Source of the DNA: Crocinitomicaceae bacterium
GTDB taxonomy: Bacteria; Bacteroidota; Bacteroidia; Flavobacteriales_D; Crocinitomicaceae
DNA: 6,453 bases
Direction: 5' to 3'
NCBI GenBank assembly: GCA_027084145.1
Contig: JALWLM010000153.1
Span: forward strand, 1-6,453
Shown here: positions 1 to 6,453 of the stretch, in pieces
How positions within the stretch are numbered: position 1 is the first letter of the stretch
How the letters are laid out: each line of letters starts with the position of its first letter
The notes under the pieces: generated by a model
The model's database searches: none
Told to the model about the DNA's origin: nothing
Seen by the model: the letters and a program-made list of their open reading frames with translations, nothing else
Program-made: the position numbers and the translations under genes

Positions 1-37
1 TTAGTTAACCTTACCAACTCCTGTATTCTACCTGTTG

Positions 38-82
38 AATTAGTTGATTTTTCTCTACAAGAAAAGAATAATCAAGTTAATT
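38..82. repeat. Imperfect AT-rich inverted repeat (possible hairpin)
   Basis: The left arm is AATTA (38-42) plus TTGATTTTTCT (44-54). The right arm is AGAAA (60-64), AATCAA (70-75) and TAATT (78-82). About 16 bp can pair around a CTACA loop, with a 5-nt bulge at 65-69 and a small mismatch between the outer blocks. No T-run follows on either strand, so it is not a canonical intrinsic terminator. It could be the 3' structure of a gene left of the window or a chance product of AT-rich DNA. Positions 1-163 otherwise hold no recognisable gene: frame 1 is open from base 1 to a TAA at 85-87, but these 28 codons resemble nothing I know. Confidence 0.3.
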
Positions 83-129
83 GTTAAATAAAATTATCAT
101 CCAACTTTAAACGACTCCCTCAATTTTAC

Positions 130-137
130 TACTTTTG
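130..137 (+). promoter_or_regulatory. Candidate Bacteroidota -7 promoter element (TAnnTTTG)
   Basis: TACTTTTG matches the Bacteroidota primary sigma factor -7 consensus TAnnTTTG exactly. A weak -33-like element, TTTA at 106-109 (consensus TTTG), lies 20 bp upstream, within the usual spacing. Transcription would start in the low 140s, giving a leader of about 20 nt before the ATG at 164. It would drive the two-gene DUF4293/ABC-F unit. The -7 match is seen directly; the -33 match is imperfect, and such 6-base matches are frequent in AT-rich DNA. Confidence 0.4.
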
Positions 138-163
138 TTTAAGTATTTGAAAATATATTAGAA

Positions 164-637
164 ATGATTCAACGTATTCAATCTGTTTATTTAGGGATAA
201 CAATTATTCTTTTAAGTATTGTTACACTCGGCTCTCCATTTTACACCTTTGTTGGTGAAGAATTTAGATATGCTTTTTCTTCTTATGGAATCCAAAAATA
301 CGACCTGGAAAATCAACTTGTCAGCACTACTAATTTCCCAATATACTTAGGACTTATTGCGCTTATTATGCTTTGCCTCATTACACTTTTCTCCTATAAA
401 AACTTGAAAAAACAATTCAAATTGGGGAGAACAATTTTTGGAATTTATTTCATGATGCTCCTCTCTCTCATTGCTTTTGCCTACTTGGGAGAAAATTTCT
501 TGCCCGGAGGTGATTACAAAAGAGAAATGGGTCTTGGTTTCTTGTTTTTTGTTCTTGGATTCCCTTTTACATTTCTTGCAAATATTGGAATTAAACGAGA
601 TAAAAATCTGTTAGAATCCATCGACCGTCTACGCTAA
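164..637 (+). CDS. DUF4293 family integral membrane protein
   Basis: A 157-residue protein with four hydrophobic segments, at about residues 7-28, 58-78, 88-108 and 123-143, so probably a four-helix inner-membrane protein. It starts MIQRIQSVYL and ends with a charged tail, IKRDKNLLESIDRLR. Both ends match what I recall of DUF4293, a small Bacteroidota-restricted family of unknown function. The length is normal for that family. The stretch between helices 1 and 2 (about 29-57) is polar and probably faces the periplasm. The ATG at 164 is the first start after the candidate promoter and gives the family N-terminus. Its TAA overlaps the ATG of the ABC-F gene by one base (TAATG), which suggests translational coupling. 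No catalytic motif is visible, so no biochemical role is proposed. Confidence 0.85.
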   Translation: MIQRIQSVYLGITIILLSIVTLGSPFYTFVGEEFRYAFSSYGIQKYDLENQLVSTTNFPIYLGLIALIMLCLITLFSYKNLKKQFKLGRTIFGIYFMMLLSLIAFAYLGENFLPGGDYKREMGLGFLFFVLGFPFTFLANIGIKRDKNLLESIDRLR

Positions 638-2499
638 TGAATTATTTGTCGATAGAAGGGCTTACCAAAAGCTTTGGAGATCGAATTATTTTTGAAGATC
701 TAACCTTTGGTATCAATCAAGGGCAAAAAGTCGCGATTGTTGCTAAAAACGGTGCGGGGAAAACTACTTTATTACGGTGTATCACAGGAGTAGAAAGTTT
801 TGATGAAGGACGAATCATCTTCCGCAACGACTTACGGGTTGCTTTCATGGAGCAAAATGAATCTCTAAACCCTGAAAACACGATTTTAGAAGAAGTATTC
901 TCTCATGATTTGCCCGAATTAAAAGCAATCCAATCATACAACCATGCACTTCTGACAAATGATGAAAAATTAATAGCTAATGCTTTTGAAAAAATAACGG
1001 AACATCATGCTTGGGGAACAGAGGCAAAAGTCAAACAAATTCTTTCCATCCTCAAACTCAATGATACTTCTCAAAAAATAAGAACCCTATCCGGAGGTCA
1101 AAAAAAACGTGTTGCTTTAGCAAAAGTGCTTATAGCCGATCCGGATTTCTTAATTCTTGATGAACCAACGAATCATCTGGATTTAGACATGATTGAGTGG
1201 CTGGAAGAATATCTTTCAAAGTCTTCCGCTACCATATTAATGGTAACACACGATCGTTACTTTTTAGAAGTCGTATGTGATACTATTTTGGAATTAGAAG
1301 ACAAAACCATTTACAAATACAAAGGAAACTTTTCTTATTATCTTCAAAAGAAAGCAGAACGACAAGAACAACTCCAAGCAACCATTACAAAGGCTAAAAA
1401 TCAATTCAGAAAAGAACTCGAATGGATGCGAAGGCAGCCTAAAGCAAGGGGAACAAAGCAAAAAGCAAGGATCGATGCTTTTTTTGAAACCAAAAAAACA
1501 GCCAAACAACGAATTGATTCCGATGAAATAGACATCCCGGTAAAAATGAAACGACTGGGAAATAAAATATTAGAACTTCATAATGTTAGCAAATCTTTTA
1601 ACGATACAAAAATATTAGACCGTTTCACCTATACTTTTAAACGAAAAGAACGCTTAGGCATTGTTGGTGATAACGGTGTTGGAAAGTCATCCTTCTTAAA
1701 CTTAATCTTAGGAAAAGAAAAAACCGACTCAGGTAAAATTATTGTCGGGGACACCGTTGTTTTCGGGTATTACAATCAAGAACAACTCGAAGTTGATGAA
1801 CCCGACAAAAAAGTTATTGATATTATTCGAGATATTGCTGAGTTTATCCCATTAGAAAAAGGAAGACAATTATCCGCATCACAGTTTTTAGAAAAATTTC
1901 TTTTCCCAAGAGAAATGCATTACAATTTTGTCAGAAAACTAAGTGGAGGAGAAAAAAGACGGTTAAAATTAATGACGGTTTTAATGAAAAACCCCAATTT
2001 TCTCATCCTTGATGAGCCAACAAATGACCTTGACATCTTTGTGATGAGTGTATTGGAAGACTACTTAAGAAATTTTCAAGGTTGCCTGATTGTTGTGTCA
2101 CACGATCGGTATTTCATGGACAAAATGGTTGATCATCTCTTTGTTTTTGAAGGAAAAGGAAACATCAAAGACATCACAGGAAACTACACAAAATATAGAA
2201 AATTAAAACTGGAGGAAGCACGAAAAAACAAACAAAACAATCAATCAACACCAAATAAATCAACAGTAAAAAAAGAAAAGGAAAAAACAAAACTTTCTTA
2301 TAAAGAAAAACGAGAATTTGAACAGTTAGAAAAAGACTTGGAAGCATTGGAAAAAGAAAAAACAACCCTCACTACTGTTTTATATTCCGGAGATGCAACT
2401 AATGAAGAACTGATGAAAGCAGGACAACGCTTAAAAATTGTTGTTGAATTGATTGATGAAAAAACAGACCGCTGGTTAGAACTAAGTGAGTTTATATAA
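637..2499 (+). CDS. ABC-F family ATP-binding protein (Uup-like)
   Basis: A 620-residue soluble protein with two ABC nucleotide-binding domains and no membrane segments, the ABC-F layout. Domain 1 has Walker A AKNGAGKT (36-43), signature LSGGQ (151-155) and Walker B FLILDEPTNHLD (171-182), followed by the switch His in THDRYF. The charged interdomain linker (about 235-300) contains WMRRQPKARGTKQKARI (263-279), typical of the ABC-F P-site tRNA-interaction motif region. Domain 2 has Walker A GDNGVGKS (344-351), LSGGE (435-439), FLILDEPTNDLD (455-466) and SHDRYF. A Lys/Asn-rich spacer (about 529-555) leads into a charged coiled coil (556-618), as in Uup, whose C-terminal domain binds nucleic acid; E. 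coli Uup has a similar length. ABC-F proteins act on ribosomes, and Uup also affects transposon excision and replication-fork intermediates. All ATPase motifs are present. The first Gly of Walker A1 is Ala, which I believe is usual in Bacteroidota members. A resistance-type ABC-F is less likely given the Uup-like C-terminus and housekeeping context. Confidence 0.93.
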   Translation: MNYLSIEGLTKSFGDRIIFEDLTFGINQGQKVAIVAKNGAGKTTLLRCITGVESFDEGRIIFRNDLRVAFMEQNESLNPENTILEEVFSHDLPELKAIQSYNHALLTNDEKLIANAFEKITEHHAWGTEAKVKQILSILKLNDTSQKIRTLSGGQKKRVALAKVLIADPDFLILDEPTNHLDLDMIEWLEEYLSKSSATILMVTHDRYFLEVVCDTILELEDKTIYKYKGNFSYYLQKKAERQEQLQATITKAKNQFRKELEWMRRQPKARGTKQKARIDAFFETKKTAKQRIDSDEIDIPVKMKRLGNKILELHNVSKSFNDTKILDRFTYTFKRKERLGIVGDNGVGKSSFLNLILGKEKTDSGKIIVGDTVVFGYYNQEQLEVDEPDKKVIDIIRDIAEFIPLEKGRQLSASQFLEKFLFPREMHYNFVRKLSGGEKRRLKLMTVLMKNPNFLILDEPTNDLDIFVMSVLEDYLRNFQGCLIVVSHDRYFMDKMVDHLFVFEGKGNIKDITGNYTKYRKLKLEEARKNKQNNQSTPNKSTVKKEKEKTKLSYKEKREFEQLEKDLEALEKEKTTLTTVLYSGDATNEELMKAGQRLKIVVELIDEKTDRWLELSEFI

Positions 2500-3993
2500 T
2501 TACCGCTCTTTTTTATTTAACGTGCTTGAAAACAACGTGATAAAAAAAGAAAAAAATGTCACCCCTGCCTGTGTTTCTAAAGTATCTTCCGTCAAAAACG
2601 AACTAAGAACGACCACTAAAAAAGCAACATATAAAAACGAATCATTTTTCCATGCTTCTTGGATTGAATAATAGAAAATCAAAATAAAAACTATTACTCC
2701 TATCAAACCAAAAGAAATCCAAATCGTTAAAAAATAATTATGAGCTCTATGTCTGTTTTCAGGCAATAACAACGTATTGTTATTTTTATATTCTTGTTGA
2801 AAAACATCCTCTACATCTCCAACCCCAACCCCTAAAAACGGGTGAGAGAGCACAATTTTAACTCCTGTTTTCCAATATTCCAACCGTTGTAGCAAAGAAT
2901 GACCATTAGGATTTGAATGATTAATAACTTCGAACTTCAATCCATAAAGTCTCGCGATTAAGCCCTCTTTATCATTTGTCTTTCCTTTTTCAATGTTTTT
3001 TATATCTTCATTTGTTAGTCTATAAACACCCTCTGCATCTTTAGGGTAACCTTTAGCAGTAAGATATCGAATCAACGTTTCTCTAACGGGTTGCCCCAAC
3101 CCATCCTTTCCTGTAATTGGAATATTTGATCGTTTCCCCCAAGCTTCTCTTATTTCTTTATCACATAAGTTAATATATATCGGTTCCCCCGCAATTGGTG
3201 AATAATATTTAAAATCATGAGTGTATAAATTCCCTTGCTTGGTTTTTTCATAAAGCTGATAATTTTTATAGTTCATATCGATGGGTTCAAATAACCATAT
3301 TCCGAACAAAACAGGGATTAGAAGAAAAATTGAAGTCAACACAAAAAAGATTCTTTTACGTTCTTTGGTATAAAAAACAACCATGACATAAATAAGAAAA
3401 AACAAAGCAATAAAACCAGACAAAACTTGACTATAAAACAAATAAAAAAGAAGCCATAAAACAGGTATAAATAAGAATCTGTATTTCGGTATATAAAAAA
3501 TAAAAATACTGATGCTAAATACAACAAACAAAGAGAATCTAACATGAGAAATAAACAAAGACATCTCCCGGATATCTGATAAAGGATTCACTGAAAAAGA
3601 AATGAAATTAATTATTGATAGAACAAACGTTGTTGTCGCAAAAAACAATAAAATCGATTTAACTTGCCTCTCTGTTATTTGAAGTAAAGAAATACTTAAG
3701 GGAAGCAAAGCTAATGGAAGTTTTTTTCGTAAATCATCCAAACCATAATCTATATTGTCCGACCACAATAAGGAAATAATATGAATGAGGAAAAAAAGAA
3801 AAATAAAAAATAACACCTTATTTTTAATTGCTCTTCGAACAATCGTGTTTATTTCTCCGGAAATAATCGGTATTAAAAAAAGTAGAAACGTAAATAATGA
3901 CATTAAAAATTTACTCGAAGGGATAGCTATTGCCATTCCTACAAGCACAAAAAAGGATATCGAAGAAACGAGCGTTCTTTGCTTTGTTGTCAT
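2500..3993 (-). CDS. O-antigen ligase / Wzy-superfamily polytopic membrane protein
   Basis: A 497-residue polytopic membrane protein with roughly ten to twelve hydrophobic helices: about eight between residues 8 and 235, and three between 420 and 492. A large hydrophilic loop of about 180 residues (236-415) is probably periplasmic. Near its end, RLEYWKTGVKIVLSHPFLGVGVGD (370-393) followed by RAHNYF (416-421) and FGLIGV matches the Wzy_C pattern: Arg/Trp, then P..G.G, then HN before a membrane helix. In this superfamily, WaaL-type ligases move undecaprenyl-linked glycans onto lipid A core, Wzy enzymes polymerise O-units, and PglL-type enzymes glycosylate proteins; the sequence does not settle which applies. 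No glycosyltransferase or sugar-nucleotide gene is nearby, so this is an isolated copy. It starts at the ATG 19 bp after the S41 protease stop and is probably the last gene of that operon. Its stop codon directly abuts that of the convergent ABC-F gene. Confidence 0.82.
   Translation of the reverse strand: MTTKQRTLVSSISFFVLVGMAIAIPSSKFLMSLFTFLLFLIPIISGEINTIVRRAIKNKVLFFIFLFFLIHIISLLWSDNIDYGLDDLRKKLPLALLPLSISLLQITERQVKSILLFFATTTFVLSIINFISFSVNPLSDIREMSLFISHVRFSLFVVFSISIFIFYIPKYRFLFIPVLWLLFYLFYSQVLSGFIALFFLIYVMVVFYTKERKRIFFVLTSIFLLIPVLFGIWLFEPIDMNYKNYQLYEKTKQGNLYTHDFKYYSPIAGEPIYINLCDKEIREAWGKRSNIPITGKDGLGQPVRETLIRYLTAKGYPKDAEGVYRLTNEDIKNIEKGKTNDKEGLIARLYGLKFEVINHSNPNGHSLLQRLEYWKTGVKIVLSHPFLGVGVGDVEDVFQQEYKNNNTLLLPENRHRAHNYFLTIWISFGLIGVIVFILIFYYSIQEAWKNDSFLYVAFLVVVLSSFLTEDTLETQAGVTFFSFFITLFSSTLNKKER
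2507..2550. repeat. AT-rich inverted repeat at the convergent gene junction
   Basis: TCTTTTTTAT (2507-2516) can pair with ATAAAAAAAGA (2540-2550) with one bulged A, about 10 bp. Inside it, ACGT at 2520-2523 can pair with ACGT at 2535-2538, closing an 11-nt loop. The element lies in the last codons of the ligase gene, just beyond the ABC-F stop at 2499. Because there is no intergenic DNA, this is the first structured stretch an ABC-F transcript would meet. It is not a standard intrinsic terminator, since the T-run forms the left arm instead of following the hairpin. A termination or 3'-end role is speculative. Confidence 0.3.
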
Positions 3994-4012
3994 CTTTTTG
4001 TCTTAAAAACGC

Positions 4013-5644
4013 TTATTTCCCTAAAATCTTATTGTATTGCTCTAAATCTTTTAAAATTTCTATCCCTTTCCTTGAGAAAAGATCTTTTTTCAAAGCATAC
4101 TCTGCCCTTCCCTTTTGGTAATAATAACGTGAAACGATTTCGTTTTCAAGTAAACGAATAATTTCATCTTTAAACTTTTCCAAATCTCTTTCTTTTGAAG
4201 GCGTTACTTTTTCTAAAATTTTTTCATACGAATTTCTAACATCTTCAAAATAACCTTCTTTTTCAGCTTCTTCTTTAAATTTCAACAAAGAATCTTCAGA
4301 TTTTGTTGTATAAGAAAAATCTTGTTGGAGTACATAATCTTTAAATTTTTTGAATTCTTCTTCTCCAAGTGAAAACTCTTTCGGTCTCGCTATTTGACTT
4401 ACTCTATATTGGAAACCCGTAGCATAATGGAAAACAATGTTTTCTTCTATTAATTTTCTGGAAATAGGACTTAAATAATCAACTTCTACCTTTACATCCG
4501 GTTCAACACCTCTTCCATCAATAACTTCTCTTCCATTTCTTGTCTTAAATTTTGTTAAAAGAGAATCCGGAATTTCAGTTGCACGTTCTCCTATGTTATC
4601 ATCATAATACTCCAATCGTTGAACACATCTTCCGGACGGTGTATAATACTTGGCGATGGTTAATTTTATTTTAGACCCATATTGCAAATCATACGTCCGC
4701 TGTACTAAGCCCTTCCCAAATGATTGAGTCCCTACAATCACCGCTCTATCTAAATCTTGCAAACTTCCGGCAACAATTTCACTTGCAGAAGCAGATCTTC
4801 CGTCAATCAAAACAACCAGAGGTATTTTTAAATCCATGGGCTCTTCCCGAGTAATATACGTCCTGTTTTCTTCTTTTACTCGTCCTTTTGTTTTAACAAT
4901 TACCTCTCCTCTTGGGACAAAAATATTTACAATATTTACCGCTTCAATCAATAATCCCCCTCCATTTCCTCTCAAATCAAGAATAAGAGAACTCACTCCT
5001 TGTTCCTTAAGTTTTGTAAAAGCATCTTTTACATCCTTCGATGCGGTTCTTGTAAAACGATTTAACTTGATATATCCGACATCATTTGACAACACCCCCG
5101 AATAAGGAACATTCGGAAGCTTTATTTCATCTCTTACAACCTTAAAATCATATTCTTTCCCATTTCTTTCTACTGTTATCAACACTTCTGTTTCTTTTGG
5201 CCCTTTTAATGAAGTTGAGACTTCTTTTGTGTCTTTTCCTTTCATCTCTTTGCCGTTTATCTTTAAAATTTTATCTCCCGCTCTTAACCCGGCCTTAAAA
5301 GCAGGATTCCCTTCATAAGGTTCATCAATATATACAAAATCACCTATTTTACGGATAAGCGCTCCTACTCCTCCATACTGACCTGTTGTCATCAACTTAT
5401 AATCTTCAATATTTGATTCATGATAATATACCGTATAAGGATCCAATTCTTTCAACATGGCGTCAATCGCATCTTTTGACAACTTCCCTACCTCTATATC
5501 ATCTACATAATATTTTTCAAGATTTTCATAGATTTCATCTATTTGCTCCAAACTTTTTATTACCTCAAACCCATCTGTTTGAGAAAAAGATAGATGCACA
5601 AAAGACAAAATGAAAAATAAAATTGTTGCAAACTTAGTCTTCAT
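4013..5644 (-). CDS. S41 family C-terminal processing peptidase (CtpA/Prc-like), secreted
   Basis: A 543-residue exported serine protease. MKTKFATILFFILSFVHLSF is a classic signal peptide, with likely cleavage after SFS, before QTDG (about residue 21); there is no lipobox, so it should be soluble in the periplasm or peripheral. The N-terminal helical region contains LDPYTVYY (67-74). A PDZ domain (about 88-165) follows, which in this family recognises substrate C-termini. The S41 core has LILDLRGNGGG (220-230) and GRSASASEIVAG (282-293). Catalytic Ser286 (middle Ser of SASAS) and Lys311 (FGKG) are 25 residues apart, and Gln315 follows four later, the Ser-Lys-Gln arrangement of CtpB-type enzymes. 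A charged, helical C-terminal region (about 393-543) extends past the core. I chose the ATG at 5644, which overlaps rnpA by 11 bp; an in-frame TTG at 5665 would add seven charged or polar residues before the signal peptide. Substrates are unknown; in E. coli, Prc degrades envelope proteins including a peptidoglycan hydrolase. Confidence 0.93.
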   Translation of the reverse strand: MKTKFATILFFILSFVHLSFSQTDGFEVIKSLEQIDEIYENLEKYYVDDIEVGKLSKDAIDAMLKELDPYTVYYHESNIEDYKLMTTGQYGGVGALIRKIGDFVYIDEPYEGNPAFKAGLRAGDKILKINGKEMKGKDTKEVSTSLKGPKETEVLITVERNGKEYDFKVVRDEIKLPNVPYSGVLSNDVGYIKLNRFTRTASKDVKDAFTKLKEQGVSSLILDLRGNGGGLLIEAVNIVNIFVPRGEVIVKTKGRVKEENRTYITREEPMDLKIPLVVLIDGRSASASEIVAGSLQDLDRAVIVGTQSFGKGLVQRTYDLQYGSKIKLTIAKYYTPSGRCVQRLEYYDDNIGERATEIPDSLLTKFKTRNGREVIDGRGVEPDVKVEVDYLSPISRKLIEENIVFHYATGFQYRVSQIARPKEFSLGEEEFKKFKDYVLQQDFSYTTKSEDSLLKFKEEAEKEGYFEDVRNSYEKILEKVTPSKERDLEKFKDEIIRLLENEIVSRYYYQKGRAEYALKKDLFSRKGIEILKDLEQYNKILGK

Positions 5645-6026
5645 CAGATTGTATTTTTTTTTCAAGTTTATAGAATATTTTTTTAATGCGGTTAGAAATT
5701 AATTCTCCGGGTAACTCTTCTTTCTCCGTATAGGATAAAAAAATAAACATCTTCTTTCCATATCGATTCAATTTACCTTCAAGTAAGTCCTTTCTTTTTC
5801 TGCAAATCTCTTTTATAACCCGCTTGATTCTATTCCGTTGAACCGCTGATTTTATTTTCCGTTTAGGAACAGAAAAAACAAACATTAAAGAATACTTGTC
5901 CTCTATCGATTTGTCTTCAATAAGAAAAGAAACATAAAAAGGGTAAACAAAAAAAGATGATTTTGAAGAATAAAGCTGTTCTATTTTCTTCTTACTTTTT
6001 AAAATATACTTTTGAGAAATAGACAT
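5634..6026 (-). CDS. rnpA: Ribonuclease P protein component
   Basis: A 130-residue basic protein, the small protein subunit that binds the RNase P RNA and the 5' leader of precursor tRNAs, helping the ribozyme trim tRNA 5' ends in the cytoplasm. The diagnostic RNR motif is present as QRNRIKRVIKE (63-73), preceded by the strand MFVFSVPKRKIKSA (48-61), where the VPKR/K segment is typical. Arg64, Asn65, Arg66 and Lys68 are the conserved basic cluster. The length is normal. The usual bacterial partner rpmH (ribosomal protein L34) is not beside it: the gene sits between two exported-protein genes. The start ATG lies 16 bp past the stop of the SPOR gene, and the S41 gene begins inside its last codons. 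Overlap and spacing imply co-transcription. Confidence 0.95.
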   Translation of the reverse strand: MSISQKYILKSKKKIEQLYSSKSSFFVYPFYVSFLIEDKSIEDKYSLMFVFSVPKRKIKSAVQRNRIKRVIKEICRKRKDLLEGKLNRYGKKMFIFLSYTEKEELPGELISNRIKKIFYKLEKKIQSDED

Positions 6027-6040
6027 TACTTCCTTCTTTT
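6027..6040 (-). promoter_or_regulatory. Purine-rich SD-like sequence before rnpA
   Basis: On the minus strand the bases before the rnpA ATG read AAAAGAAGGAAGTA, placing AAGGA four bases from the start codon. This resembles a weak Shine-Dalgarno site and supports the start at 6026. The ligase gene has no such sequence and the protease gene has none next to its ATG. Since Bacteroidota ribosomes rely little on the anti-SD interaction, its contribution to translation is uncertain. Confidence 0.35.
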
Positions 6041-6042
6041 CT

Positions 6043-6450
6043 TTATTCTTGCTCTATCTCAGGCAAACAAATACGACCTTTTTTAACAAAACTTAAAGGA
6101 AATTCTTCTTTTATTTCATTAAGAAATCGTTCCGCATCTAATCTTGTTCTAAAATTTCCTGCTCTCAAATAAAAGTTAGGTGAATTATATGTAATGTATG
6201 TTTTGATTTCAGGATGTTTCGCTATCAATTGTTTCCTTTTTTCAGAAACCAACCTTTTATTTTGATCATTATAAATCATTACTGTATATCCATCCATCAT
6301 GTGTTCCGTCTCAGGAGGAACCAACTCTTCTCTTTTCTGTATCAATTGCTCTACACCTAATGGCTTTTCCAGTCTTACATCATTTTGACCATAAATCGAA
6401 TTAACATAAAAAAGAATAAAGAAAACCGAGATAAATAACTTTATAAACAT
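6043..6450 (-). CDS. SPOR domain-containing exported protein
   Basis: A 135-residue protein with an N-terminal signal peptide (MFIKLFISVFFILFYVNSIY, likely cleavage after Gly21, before QND), a short charged linker (about 22-50) and a C-terminal SPOR-like domain (about 52-124). The domain shows the expected order: GYTVMIY as the first strand, a helix rich in Lys/Arg, YNSPNFYLRAGNFRTRLDAERFLNEIK (the R-x-GxFxxRxxAExxLxxIK core at about 96-114), and a final strand near FVKKGRICLP. SPOR domains bind septal peptidoglycan stripped of stem peptides, so a periplasmic, wall-associated role is likely; its specific job is unknown. It is very small, with no enzymatic domain. The ATG at 6450 gives a good signal peptide, but only three bases lie upstream in the window, so a longer start cannot be excluded. 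It is the most upstream visible gene of the minus-strand operon. Confidence 0.8.
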   Translation of the reverse strand: MFIKLFISVFFILFYVNSIYGQNDVRLEKPLGVEQLIQKREELVPPETEHMMDGYTVMIYNDQNKRLVSEKRKQLIAKHPEIKTYITYNSPNFYLRAGNFRTRLDAERFLNEIKEEFPLSFVKKGRICLPEIEQE

Positions 6451-6453
6451 GAT

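Noticed and set aside
26..75. Gene tail on the minus strand in the left-edge segment.
   Set aside because: The best reverse frame is about 21 codons before an in-frame stop, has no recognisable product, and has no start or context.
1..87. C-terminal fragment of an upstream gene on the + strand (28 open codons to TAA at 85-87).
   Set aside because: The residues match no family I recognise, and an open run of this length is expected by chance, so I did not call a CDS.
2459..2476. Possible intrinsic terminator of the minus-strand operon: ACCAGCGGT followed by CTG and six T (minus strand), inside the ABC-F 3' end.
   Set aside because: The stem is only 3 bp with a 3-nt loop, too weak for intrinsic termination, and the T-run is explained by Lys codons of the opposite gene.
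3785..4161. Several short + strand open frames over the ligase start and protease end.
   Set aside because: They overlap one another and two well-supported genes, and their composition is what the opposite strand of AT-rich membrane-protein codons produces.
4836..5105. Open frame opposite the S41 protease core.
   Set aside because: It lies wholly antisense to a strongly supported catalytic domain, has no recognisable motif, and mirrors the protease codons.
2500..6450. An undescribed defence, mobile or secretion system on the minus strand.
   Set aside because: All four genes belong to recognised families (ligase/Wzy superfamily, S41 protease, RnpA, SPOR), with no nuclease, toxin, recombinase or repeat array, so the region reads as housekeeping and envelope genes.

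Overview
This is a low-GC, gene-dense chromosomal window that looks like a Bacteroidota genome, most likely a flavobacteria-like lineage. Four signs point there: a DUF4293-type membrane protein ending in the family's KN-LLES-DRLR-like tail; an ABC-F ATPase whose first Walker A begins with Ala instead of Gly; an upstream TAnnTTTG promoter-like element; and start codons mostly without Shine-Dalgarno sequences. The genus cannot be named from the sequence alone.

Layout. Positions 1-163 hold no recognised gene, only an imperfect inverted repeat and a candidate promoter. On the + strand a two-gene unit follows: a four-helix DUF4293 membrane protein (164-637) and a Uup-like ABC-F ATPase (637-2499), joined by a one-base TAATG stop/start overlap. 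From 2500 to the right edge everything is on the - strand. In transcription order it runs: a secreted SPOR-domain protein (6450-6043), the RNase P protein subunit rnpA (6026-5634), a secreted S41/CtpA-type protease (5644-4013), and an O-antigen ligase/Wzy-superfamily membrane protein (3993-2500). Spacings are 16 bp, an 11 bp overlap, and 19 bp, so these four probably form one operon whose promoter lies beyond the right edge. The two units converge with no intergenic base: TAA at 2497-2499 directly abuts the reverse-strand stop at 2500-2502.

How the genes work together. The + unit pairs a membrane protein of unknown role with a cytoplasmic, ribosome-associated type of ATPase. The - unit mixes tRNA 5' maturation (rnpA) with envelope functions: peptidoglycan binding (SPOR), periplasmic proteolysis (S41) and polysaccharide polymerisation or ligation. 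A shared envelope role for the SPOR and S41 proteins is plausible but only an inference from proximity.

All six genes look intact. I see no mobile element, CRISPR array, tRNA, rRNA, toxin-antitoxin or defence locus, and nothing that makes a convincing case for a new biological system. The findings are modest: gene arrangement, start choice and family-specific sequence quirks.
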